64,000 nucleotides of DNA from NCBI GenBank assembly GCA_003117195.1, contig BDSI01000004.1:1173290-1237289 (forward strand), given 5' to 3'. Source of the stretch: Eudorina sp. 2006-703-Eu-15 (taxonomy: Eukaryota > Chlorophyta > Chlorophyceae > Chlamydomonadales > Volvocaceae). The notes below the pieces were generated by a model. It did no database searches, was not told the origin of the DNA, and saw nothing but the letters and a program-made list of their open reading frames with translations. The position numbers and the translations under genes were made by a program. Shown one piece after another: positions 41,201-51,900 of the stretch. The stretch's first letter is position 1. Every line of letters starts with the position of its first letter.

Positions 41201-43095
41201 GGCTGCAGGTGCGAGCCCATCCGGAGAACGCGGAGGCGTGGCGGCTGCTGGGTACGGTGCATGCGGAGAACGACGACGACCGGCAGGTGGGTGGGTGGGT
41301 GGGTGGGCGGGTGCTGGTTACAGATGTGGAGCTGGCACATGGAAGGGGCTGCCCAGACCGGACCAGCAGTGGGTGGGGCGCGGCGTCATGAAGGTGGGCG
41401 GTCTCTGGTCTCTGAGGAGCATAACCGCCGAATAACCGCCGGGACAGATAGGGGTCCTGTCTGTCCCGGCGGCGGGGCGGTGGTCATCGGCGCCTAGAGC
41501 CCCGAGCGGAAGATCCGGATCCGGATCCGGATCGGGGGGCTGCGGGCCGGGGCACCAGGCGCTCCGCAACGTCCGCTGGGAATGGGAATGGATGGATGGA
41601 TGGATGGGGTCCGCGGGTCGCCCCGGCCGCATCGATTGCTGGCGGTCCAGGGCAACCAGGCTCACCTGCCGGCCAAACACACCCCGGGGGGGGGGGGCTT
41701 CTGGTCGCAGTGGGCTGTTGTTGCCCAGTTGCCGTCCCCCGTGGACAGTTCACAGTCGAACTTACCACCTAGGGAAGGCCTTCTCGCAGCTGCATCGCGC
41801 ATGGCGTGTTTACTAAAGCGTCGCGCCTCGTGGTGCTTTGTTGCCTGTTCAGGCCATCGCCGCGATGATGCGCGCCCACGCCGCCGACCCGCGCGACCCG
41901 GAGGTGCTCCTGGCCCTGGGCGTCAGCCACACCAACGAGTTGTCGCAGTGGGAGGCGGTCAAGCACCTGCGCTCCTGGCTGGCGGCGCAGCCCGCCTACA
42001 CGGCGCTGGACGCGGCGGCCGGCGAGGCACCGGACACCAGCCAGCGACTCACACACGTGGTACGTCCGCGGGGAGGGCGTCTGCGCTCTGCGGGGGATGA
42101 ACCCTGTGCGGGGAGCCGTATGATCTCTCACTGAGTACGACAAATCGTACGCCACTGCGTGTCCACCTGTGTGCAGATTCGGATCTTCGAGTCGGCCGCC
42201 GCCCAGGCGCCCTCCGATCCGGAGCTGCAGGTGGCGCTGGGCGTGTTGAACCACCTGGGGCGGCAGTACGGCGCGGCGGTGGCGGCTTTCCAGCGGGCGC
42301 TGGAGCTGCGGCCCTCCGACTACAGTCTGTGGAACAAGCTGGGTGCCACCCTCGCCAACAATGGCCGCAGCGGGGAGGCGCTGGCGGCCTACCAAAAGGT
42401 CTGGGCGGGCTGCGGTTGCCCAGGGTGCAGAACCGTCTGGGCGAAATACGGTACATGGTTGCGGGCTGCGCGAGAAGGTCCGGGCGGTCCGGACAGATTC
42501 CCGCCGGTGATACTGATCACAGCGGAAGTCGCTTCGCTGCATCCCCGACGTGGCATCATAACCACCGACGCGGCGACGAATCGCGGTCGCCACATATGAG
42601 CCTGGATATGAGGCCGTCGCAGGACATCCGCGCGGCGGGGCTTGACACCTGCCCCGCCTTTCCGAGCCCCGCCTTCCGAACGTCGCCCCAACTGCCGTTC
42701 GCCACCTGCACCCCCCGCAGCTCCACACATTTTGGCACGTCGGCACCCCACTGCCGCTCCTCCCTCATCCCCTCCTCCCTCATCCCCACCGCACCGCTTG
42801 TCCTCCCCATCCTCACCCCGCGTCTCACCTCCCTAACGTCAATTCCTCTCAGGCCCTGGACCTCAAGCCCAACTACATGCGCGCCTGGACCAATATGGGC
42901 ATAAGCTACGCCAATCTGGGCGACTACGACCGCTCCGCCGCCTTCTACATGCGCGCGCTGGGGCTCAACGCCGCGGCGGACCACGTGTGGGGCTACCTGC
43001 GCACCTCCCTGGCGTGTGCGGGCAAGCTGGACCTCATGCCGGCGGTGGACGCCAAGGACCTCGCGGCGCTGCAACAGGCCCTGCCGCTGGAGTAG
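35284..43095 (+). CDS. PEX5: Peroxisomal PTS1 import receptor PEX5
   Basis: PEX5 binds C-terminal SKL-type signals through its TPRs and docks cargo at the peroxisome by WxxxF motifs. Exons: 35284-35421, 35747-35872, 36365-36466, 36738-36839, 37132-37302, 37549-37760, 38114-38471, 38963-39094, 39647-39817, 40273-40463, 40973-41015, 41209-41286, 41853-42059, 42177-42398, 42853-43095; all phases agree; about 831 aa. The N-terminus MSSLRDLVAGSDMCTPSDG has the conserved Cys14 used for monoubiquitination and recycling. WxxxF/Y-type motifs include WDAIF, WAAEF (twice), WAEEF (three times), WAADF and WASEF, plus WHDAW, WDAIW and WERLY. EYVFAEENPFL precedes the TPR array (residues about 569-800), whose last repeats include RAWTNMGISYANLGDYDRSAAFYMRAL. 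The start of exon 2 is the least certain border; 35588 is an alternative. Confidence 0.95.
39233..39360 (+). repeat. Intronic dispersed repeat, copy A
   Basis: About 125 bp, beginning GGGTCCTGTCTGTCCCGGCG and containing GATCCGGATCCGG and GCGGGCCGGGGCACCAGG. It is about 85-90% like copy B at 41452-41580. Both are in PEX5 introns in the same orientation. Confidence 0.85.
40698..40763 (+). repeat. Six perfect 11-nt tandem units GGACGAAATCA
   Basis: Six identical GGACGAAATCA units in a PEX5 intron. Confidence 0.95.
41437..41580 (+). repeat. Intronic dispersed repeat, copy B, with flanking inverted repeat
   Basis: The homologue of copy A starts at about 41452. Its left part forms an inverted repeat, CCGCCGGGACAGA with TCTGTCCCGGCGG, a possible hairpin terminus. 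It includes (GGATCC)n and ends before a short ATGG run at 41590. Confidence 0.8.
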
Positions 43096-43239
43096 TGGGG
43101 AGGGAAGGGAAGGACGGAGTGGACGGTGGAGTAGTGGGGAGGGAAGGGAAGGACGGTGTGGACGGTGGAGTAGTGGGGAGGGAAGGGAAGGACGGGGTGG
43201 ACGGTGGAGTGGTGGGGAGGGAAGGGAAGGACGGTGTGG
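43091..43239 (+). repeat. 39-nt minisatellite across the PEX5 stop codon
   Basis: Nearly four copies of a 39-nt unit (AGTAGTGGGGAGGGAAGG..) start within the last PEX5 codons. Each unit repeats the TAG context (GGAGTAGTGGGGAGG), so the stop itself belongs to unit 1. Confidence 0.93.
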
Positions 43240-43835
43240 AGCCGCGTGGGGTGCAGAGAAGCTGCTGGGAATGGCGGCGTGGGAGCCCGGAGGAGTGGAA
43301 GAGGCCACGATGCCTTGTGAGGTCTGGTGGGCTGTGATGTTTAGGGCGGGGACTCTAGGGGTTACAAGGAAAACTCTAGGGGATGTGGGTTGTGTGGGCG
43401 GTGGGTGCGGTTGGCCGGCTGAGGACACGGTTGGAGGAGGAGGCGCTGCATGCCCCGGAGCCAGGCACTTCGGTCCGCGAAGAGGTGTGTGTCGAGGAGT
43501 TAAGGAAGAGCGGGGTGCGTTGCGGTGGTTTGGAAACTGATGGGGAAATGCGGCAGGTGCCGTAGGTCGTAGTAACCCGAGGACGACATTTGGAGGAAGC
43601 GCTGTGGAAGTGCGGGCCGCCCGGAAGTCGGGGAGTTCATGGCAGCACGCCTTGACTACATGGGCTGGGTTGCTATGACGCACACCACGTGACAGGTGCC
43701 ATCCAGACACCCACCTGACATCGCACACCAGGCGGCATCCTCTGCAAGGGATTGATGCTTGCCGCAAGTTTTCAAGTCCACGGAAACCACGTTGCAAGGC
43801 CCGGTACTCGTCGCCGTCGGGAACACTTCATGTTT

Positions 43836-43840
43836 TTACA
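43836..43840 (-). terminator. TGTAA poly(A) signal for the 44141-45654 gene
   Basis: TTACA on +, 300 nt downstream of the stop on the - strand. Confidence 0.5.
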
Positions 43841-44006
43841 GATCTCGATGCAATTTTAGAGCGAGGTGGTTCCATCAAGGTTGACGTGCTGTACACGTGT
43901 CTTTTTTGAAATGGAGAATTGTCCTGTGTTGTCCCGCCTACCAGAAAGGGCCTCCATCACGAAACACCAAACACGGTCGACGGTCGACGCCAACAGAAAG
44001 CTGCAG

Positions 44007-44011
44007 TGTAA
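44007..44011 (+). terminator. TGTAA poly(A) signal for PEX5 (candidate)
   Basis: The first TGTAA after the PEX5 stop, about 910 nt downstream, inside the opposing gene's 3' flank. Confidence 0.4.
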
Positions 44012-44140
44012 GCCCCGCCTTCACCGCTTTCAGACAAAAATTTCCGACGCGAAAATAACATTCACGCTAGTGCGATGCATGGCCGGAAGCTGCAGTGTTG
44101 TCGTCCAAGGGTTGACCAAGCTGCCGTATATTGCACATCC

Positions 44141-45654
44141 TTATCGCCTGGGCTGACCACCCCCACCCCCATCCCCACCGCCCCGGTTCCCGTCCCGCGA
44201 GGAGCGCCTCGGCACCAGCTGGTCCCGATGTGCCAGGGCCGCAGCCAACACCCGCTCGTTCGTGTACGGCTGCAGCTTCAGCATCATGTCGTACACGTAC
44301 AAGTCATCGGCTGACGTGTTCAGATCCACCGCGCTAGCGACGCGGCCCTGCGACCGCAGCAGCAGCAGCGTACATACACTCGAAATGGCACGCTGCGCGG
44401 ATGGGCGGAACGACAGCAAACTTGGGGGCCAGGGCCCGCGCCATTTGCGACGCGAAATTGTAATCTCTAACATTAAAATCTCTTTAAGAGAAAATGAACC
44501 CCTGTGTGTTCGGATATCCAATGCCCCTCCCGAGTCGCACCAAAAGCTCCACCTCCAGCGCTGCCTCTCTCTTCAGCTCCGCCATCAGGATGGACAGCTC
44601 AGGCGCTGACAGCGGTTGAGAGGCTGCTCGCGCGCGTTCCGTTGCGACCACCGCCCCGTTGCTGGCATCAACCGACGCTGAATGGAGTGGTCCCGGAGTC
44701 GCTGCAGTACCGGCGTCGGTCGTGGCCGCGGCGCCATCCACGCCGCCGCCGCCGCCGCCGCTATCACTTGCCGTACCCGGGTCTGTAAATAGTACGACAT
44801 CGACACCTTCAACCGTGCCCGCAGTGGCGGAATCGACTTCGTGGGGTGCTACCGGGTCCGCTCCGCAACCCTCCTCTTGCCCAGCCGCCAGCGCAGCCAG
44901 GGCTTTCCGCTGCAGCTGACCCAGGCGACCCAGGAGGTCCTGGGATTTGAATGCTGCATTTTGCAGCACGATGTAGTTATCTTGGCACTCGGACGTCACA
45001 CGGTACGACGGGTCGGGGGTGGCATCGGCGGCCGCCGCTGTGGTCGCCCATCGGGGTGCCTGCACGGGTAGGTGATCGTCACCAATCATTCCAAATCCGC
45101 ACATTTGAAATGATAAGGACGATTGAACTGTTCGCTAGGTTTTGTGGCGAAAACGACGGATTTCGCGGCGGAGTCACTGGCACAGGCGTGCCGTCAGGTA
45201 TTGCCACGGCCGCACAAGTATGCGCCGGCGCCTTGGTAACACCTACTCTTGCGCCCATGGGATACTCCTGAAGTCTAGTGGATGACCACTTACCAGAAGC
45301 TGCAGCTGCTCCAATGCTGTTGATAGCCCTCGTGCACCGCTGCTACCGGAGCCACCCGCCGCCGTGGGTGCCGCCCGGTTGGACTCCCTCCGCTCGGGCT
45401 GAAGCGCGGGGAGGTCATTATGCAAGCTCTGTACCACCGAGTGCGCTACTTGGTGGTTTAGGATCAGCTCCTGTGGGTGTCGCGTGGCGAGAGCGTTATG
45501 GGTTTTTTGGTCGCCCGGGAGAAGAGCATGTGCACATCGACTGGTATGACTGTTGCAGCTTCTGAAAGTAAATTCATGAGAGATATACCTGCAGAACGCT
45601 GCAAAACTGAACAAAGGCGCGCTGGACCTCCGACAGCTGCACAAGCGCCTCCAT
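44141..45654 (-). CDS. Unrecognised helical protein, 322 aa
   Basis: Exons (-): 45654-45589, 45470-45294, 45059-44541, 44347-44141, all GT-AG and phase 0. The protein starts MEALVQLSEVQRAFVQFC and is made of amphipathic helical stretches (HSVVQSLHNDLPALQPER; QDNYIVLQNAAFKSQDLLGRL; LSILMAELKREAALEVELL; DDLYVYDMMLKLQPYTNERV). These are separated by a long Gly/Ala/Thr-rich loop in exon 3. It has no membrane segment or signal peptide, and ends in an Arg/Gly-rich tail (stop TAA 44143-44141). The arrangement of short helical bundles with a disordered linker resembles small subunits of multiprotein assemblies such as Mediator, kinetochore or augmin components, but no family could be assigned. It is transcribed divergently from FZL. 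Confidence 0.6.
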
Positions 45655-45980
45655 GGGATTGGAATCTAGTAACCAGATGTGCTGGTGTGAGTGCGCGTTC
45701 CTCGTGCTTATAACGCATTACAATGCCTAGGGTATCTTGCTGCTGCCTTGAAGGAAAATTCTGCGGTACGAACGGTCTAGCACGAAAAAGATCTTGGAGC
45801 CGGAACAAGACTCGTTTGTAGCAGTAGTTTTATGCGTAACATCCATAATATAGAATCCTGTGCAATTGGCTTGTAGGAAGGTTGTTGTGACAGCCACAGG
45901 TCCACAAAATTGGTTCACAACCTTATTCTTTTCGCTGGAAAGTGGATCTACTGTGATCAGTATAAACAAAGTCAATCAGG
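45655..45980. promoter_or_regulatory. Divergent promoter region, 44141 gene / FZL
   Basis: 326 bp between the two start codons; AT-richer than the flanking exons. No specific element was recognised. Confidence 0.5.
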
Positions 45981-48900
45981 ATGCAAACCAAAAATATATC
46001 ACTGCGCAGCAGTGCACCAGCACGCGTCCACTCTTCCCAAGTGCCTTGCACACCGCCTCTCCTGCATCAATCCTGCGCCCAGCCGCTATCTTCCGCTGGA
46101 TCAGTCCATAACACCTCAAACTGCCGTTCTGGACGATGGTCATCGTCACCGACTCATCCGTCGGTAGTCTGCCAAGCTCAGCCCGTCTCATCCACGACGG
46201 CTGCCTCCGGATTGGGGCTTTTCCCATCAGGCATGCAACAGGCTCGAGTGCAGTTGCCGGCGGTGGCGCTGCAAATCGAGGCCGCCCAGGTTCTCGCGGA
46301 TGAGACAATGGCCGGCACTATAAGCCAGGCCTTGCAGGGCGGCTGCAACATGGTGGTGCTCTGGGACAGCAACGCCAACGCGGCGGCGATGTACGATGCC
46401 GCGCTGCGGATACAGGAGCTCCTGCGTGGGCGCGCAGCACTACTGCTCGTGGACCGTACGGATATCGCGCTGGCCATCGGGGCGCAGGGCGTCCTGCTCA
46501 CCGATCAAGGTGCGCCCCGTCCCGCATATTGCGCGTACTGCGAGACCCACATGCGTGGTCCTCCCCACAGCCATATCTACAAGTGCCCTTGTGACCGTCA
46601 GCCCTGCAGTTCAAGGTGTTCCTCAGGACACTGACAGCCTCTCCCTTGATCGACCGCAATTCGCGTGTCGGCCAAACGCAGCTTCCATAAGATAATAAAC
46701 ACGAGGTCCATCCTCGGTGCGCTGCCTGTCCTTCCAGGTGTGCCGACGGTGGTGGCCCGGCGGATGCTGTCCGGGTCGGGCCCCGCGCTGGTGGGCCGGG
46801 TGGTGTCGGAGGAGGGGTCGGCGATCACCGCCGCGGCGGACGGCGCCAATCTGGTCCTGGTCACGGTGAGGGCTTCATTGCGTCATCTGGGACTGCCCTT
46901 GAATATCTCTGCACGTGGAAAATGTCCGCGGGACAGCTACGGCAGTGGCCCTCAGGACAGCTGTGCGGGGTCCGATGGGGTCGGGCAGTCCCTCGGCGGG
47001 GTGGGCATGGGCGAACGTTAAGCGCCGCTTGCAGTCGCGGGTGCGGTGCCGGATGGTTTGATGTGGGTCGCACCCCAACCGAGGAGGCCGCCGGGCGTCG
47101 TCATCTAGAGTTCTAGACCACACAGACGCATGGGAGCGGGGGCGCCTGCGAAGGCACTACCCCGGCGCGTGTCCCCTCACACGCCAAGTACCAGCAGTCG
47201 GGGTTGCAGGGCGCGTGAGAGGTGTGTGGCCAGGCGCGGGGCAGAGGGGCATCCGACCCGGGACAGTCGGACCCGCCACATGCCCACCACGAACTGAGTC
47301 AAGGTGTTCTCCACTGCACGTCAGGCGGGGTAGCTCAGCCTTACCCTGCCCGCCGGGCTGGGTGTGTCTTGGCTGTATTTCCTTTTCAACCCTGCCCGTG
47401 ACCTTACCTTGGATGGTTGCGACCGACCTGGATGGGTTGACAGGGCCCGGGCGGCACCCCGCCCCGTCCCGAGGTGCTGGAGGGCGCCAAGTCGGGGCAG
47501 CGCAGCGGCAACGCCATTCCGGTGTTGTTGAGTGTGCGGACGGCGGGGGCGGCGGGCGTGGTGGATGCGCTGGAGGCGGACCTCGACGGAGTGGCGGTGG
47601 CGCCGGAGGCGCTGTCGGACGTTGGGCGCGCCTGCTTTGACCTGCCGGAGGTGAGCAGCCCTCCCCGCGGCCCCCCTCCCGAATTCCTGTGTTCCCCTCC
47701 CCGGCCGTGACGCGCGCAGCTGGGGCAGGAGGCCCTCCGCGAGGCTGTGCGACGGGGCAGGGACGGCTGGGTGGGTGGCAATGTTGGCGGGGCCACTGAT
47801 GGGCCGCAGAAGAGCAGATGGTGATCTGGGTCGGCTGCCCGCAACAGCTAGGCGGAACGGATGCATGCCCTATGGTCCCTACCGTGTCGGCCGATGATGC
47901 CATGCGCCCGATATCCAACCTCGCAGAGCTCCAGCGTAACGGACTTCACGACGGCGATCCTGACACGCCTCAACGTGAAAGCCGCGACCGCCGGCACCGC
48001 AAAGCGGCCGAAGCAGCGGCCCGCGACACCGCCGTCGCCGCCGAAGCAACAGCCCCAGGCCAGCGACGGCGCCACCGCCGCGGCGGCGCATGCCACCGCC
48101 TCCGCCGTTGAAGCGCCGGCTGCCGCCGCCGCCGCCGCGCCGACGGTCACGCCGGTGCGGCCGGCGCCGCCGGCCGTCTCGCCGGCGCCGGCGCCGCCGG
48201 GCGCGTCGCCGCTGTCCAGTCGGCCGTTGCGGCGGTTGATGGATAAAGAGCGGGAGTCGTTGCTTTCAACGGAAAAGGCCACGTTGGAGGAGGTGCTGGC
48301 GTTCCTCGAGGAGGTCAGTTCTGCGCCGTGGAGCGAGCGGTGCAAGGGCTACCAGCGGGTTGTGTTTATAATAAACCGAGAGACACGACTTGCGAGGACC
48401 CTAATTGCGCACGCGGACGAGTGAGGCCGTTGGCTGCGCATTGCGCATTGCTGCGGGTTGTGTTTTGGCCTCCCCCCTCCCATGGAAGGCCGTGGGTGTT
48501 GTCCCGCGGCTCCCTTTGGGCCCCCCAGTCAGCCTATTCTCTGGCCGTAATCTCCCATGTATGATCTGCTGCTGCTGCTGTTCCTCCATGTCTTTGTTGC
48601 CCCAGACGCTGCCGGGAGTCAGCGAGCTGTCGTTGCTGCGGGACGCGCTCAAGGTACGGCGCCCGGCGGGAGGTTGTGCAAGGTGTCGGGTCCAGGGAAG
48701 GAGGCGGTCGGGTCCAGGGAGGCTCAGGAGGTCCGATGAGCTAGGTTCCGGGCGAAACCACAACCAGGCAGTTGATGGATTGATGGGCGATGGGGGGGGA
48801 CGCATAGGGGTGGTCGGCGAGAGCGCGTTCGGAGGTTGTGGGTTGGGTTTCCTGAAGCCTTCTTTGAGAATGTGGAAGAGCGACGGGTTCAGACCGACGT

Positions 48901-51900
48901 CGTGTCCGGCTGGCCGCGGGTGGTTCGGCGGACGCGAAAGGAGGGCAGCTGGCTGTTGGCCCGCATGCTGGCGGACAGGGGCCGCCGCTGCCACCAAGCC
49001 GGACAGCTGCGGTTCTCTGAGTGAGTGCAGCGCTGCAGCGGCTGTGCCCGGCACTCCCTCCGCTGGACCCGGGCCCACCCAAACCTGTGGACGTCACTGA
49101 TGGCGTGCGTGGCCCTTCCTGCCTGCCTGCCTGCCTGCCTACCTGCCTGCCCGCCTGCTCGGCCCCCCAGGCGCTTGATGAGCCGTTCCTGGTGGCGGTG
49201 GTGGGCGAGTTCAACAGCGGGAAGTCCTCCGTCATCAACGCGCTGTTGGGCAGGTGGGAGTGGCATAGGGGCGGCGTGTGTGAGGTGTGGCGTGGCATTT
49301 GTGGCGTGGTGTGGTGCGGTGTGAAGTGCTTCGATGTGCGTGTATCGCCAGAGGTGTGGTGAGCTGGTGGCTGCCACCAGGTTGGCACCTCTAGATCCGC
49401 TGTAACATCCTCAATAATAAGGTCGGCACCCCTAGACCCGCTGTCCTGTTGCCGTCTGTGTGCTGGAGGGTCCGCGCCGCTCCACGGTGTGCCCCCCACG
49501 GGTGGTGGTTCTCACCCCGAACCAACAAACCCAGTTCGGAACTAGTGGTGTCAGCACCCGCCGCAGCACCTCGGGTGCCCATGTCAGGTGGGTCAAAGGG
49601 GCGCCCAGGCTGGGGAGCGGGACGGACACGGCACAGGGGCTCCGTCGACAGCGCATGGGCGACGGAGTGCGCCGCTTAACCACTACCCGCGCCCCGCCCC
49701 TGTCCTGCCCCGGCGCCCCTGCCCCTCCCCCCCCGGCCCTGTCCTGCCCCTCCCCCCCCCGCCCCTGTCCTGCCTCAGGCGTTACCTCGCGGAGGGTATC
49801 CTGCCCACCACCAACGAGATCTCCATCCTCAAGTACTCGCCCACCGCGGGCATCTCCGCGGAGTCCGCCCAGCTGGAGCAGCAGTCGGACGGCCTCTACG
49901 TGCGCTACCTGCCCGCCAGACTGCTGCAGGCACGTGCCGCTGCCACTGCCACGTTCACGGCCACGTCCACGGCCACTGTCACTGCCACTGAAAATGAAAC
50001 TGCCGCTGTCAGGTCGAGTCGAGTCGAGTCGCGGTGTGGGAGCCTCTGCTTCGTGTCGGCTGCATCTGGTTGGCTCTGCGCTTATTTCCTTGGCTTCGTT
50101 ACACATCGCGCGCCCCTGTTGGGCCCCTTTCCATCCCGTTACACACATCAAGCCTCCCACGAGTCCCTGTCAAAGTCCCAGGTCCCATCAGCCATCACCC
50201 CCGCTCCCTGTCCCTACAGTTGATCCTTCACCGGACCTCTGCTCTGGCAGCGGCGCAGTTTGAATGTGTCTACCAATGGTCCTATACCCCCCACCCGCCC
50301 CCTTCTCTGTCACGGCTGTCCCGTCCCACCTCTGCCGCCCCAGGACCTCAACATCGTGGACACGCCGGGCACTAACGTGATCCTGGAGCGGCAGCAGCGG
50401 CTGACGGAGGAGTACGTGCCCCGGGCGGACCTGGTGCTGTTCGTGATGAGCGCCGACCGGCCCTTCAGTGAGAGCGAGGTGGGGGGAGGGGAGGGGTGGG
50501 GGGAGGGGGAGGGGGGAGGGGTGCGCGCCGGCAAGGAGGGGGGGATCGATGGGCCGGCGGGGAAACGATGCGTCGGCGGGGACGTGGAACGCGCGGCAGT
50601 GCGATACGATGTCGGGCGTGATGGATGTGATGCAAGGTGCTGTGAGATGTAGTGTGAATGTCGTTACTTTTTGTCAGTTATCATTATCATCATTATCAAC
50701 GATGCTACAGTGGACCCCGCGGGTCAGTTATGTGATGCGATGTGGTTTGTGATGTGGACTGGGGGGGTTGGTCGCCTCGTTTCCCACCCACGAACAACGC
50801 GCTGCCGGTTCCCACGCCGATTCCTACTCAACACGTCGGACCCGCACCTCCCCCTTCCCTGCGAAGTTTGACCTGTGTGCGGGCTCTTCTGCCACGCGCT
50901 CCCCTCCCTCCCTCGGCCTCGGTCAGGTTCGCTTCCTGGAGTACATCCGGCAGTGGCAGAAGAAGGTGGTGTTTGTGGTCAACAAGGCCGACATCCTGGA
51001 CTCGATGGACGAGGTGGAGGCCGTCAAGGAGTTCGTGGCGGACAACGCGCAGCGCATCCTGCGGCTGGACAGGCCCGCGGTCATTGCGGTGGGTGGGCGG
51101 GTGGTTGCGCTGGGCCTGTGGGTGAGGGCGCGTGGGTGGGCTGCTGCGGTGGGTGGGTGGGCAGGTGGTTGCGCTGGGCCGGTTGGACAGACCCGCAGTC
51201 ATTGCGGTGGGTGTTTGCGCTGGGCCGGTTGTGTACATTGCCTTGTATCCTTCCTTCGTATGGTGCATTAGATGACGGCATATGCCCCCGTACTGCAGGT
51301 GAGCTCCCGCGCCGCCCTGCGCGCCAAGCTGGCCGCCGCGGGCGTCACCCTGACCTCCACGATGGGCAGTGTGGACGGGGAGGCGGCCGCCGCCGCCGCC
51401 ACCACCACCTCCCTGGACCCGGAGGTGCTGGAGGCGGCGCTGCCGGCCTCGCCCGACTGGCGCGCCTCCAACTTCGCGGAGCTGGAACGCCAGGTGTCCA
51501 ACTTCCTCGTCGGAGGGGGTAAGCACGGGCGGGGGGGAGGGGCAGCAGGGCCCCAGCGTGAGCGTCGCCGTGTGTGTTGGGGGATCCTCGGGGCTTACGT
51601 CCTTCGTACCCCAGTGCAAGTGTGCAACGGCAGCCGGCTGCTGGGAGGTGACGATCTCCACGGGGCGGGGCGGGGCGGGGAGCCGGGCAGCGCGTCACGG
51701 CCCTGCGCGCGGCGATAAAGGGAGACTGCGGCCGCGTGTGACAGGCAGAAGACTGCACAGGCAGCACAGTTACAAGACCGTGGCTCGTTTGGTCGTCCGA
51801 ATCGGGCCAGGCCAGGCCAGGTAGGGGTGCCCAGACCATTCCAGGGATGCCGTCCCTTTAGACTCATACACACGTATACAATGGTAAGTAAATCGCAGGT

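Larger units (their letters stand above)
43240..44140. other. Convergent 3' UTRs of PEX5 and the 44141 gene
   Basis: No coding exon was recognised. The interval holds the 3' UTR of PEX5 (TGTAA at 44007-44011) and of the opposing gene (TGTAA at 43840-43836), which would overlap. Confidence 0.5.

Noticed and set aside
42556..43797. 413-codon reverse open stretch over the PEX5 end
   Set aside because: It is antisense to TPR-coding exons and the minisatellite, with proline-rich repeats produced by the 39-nt units.
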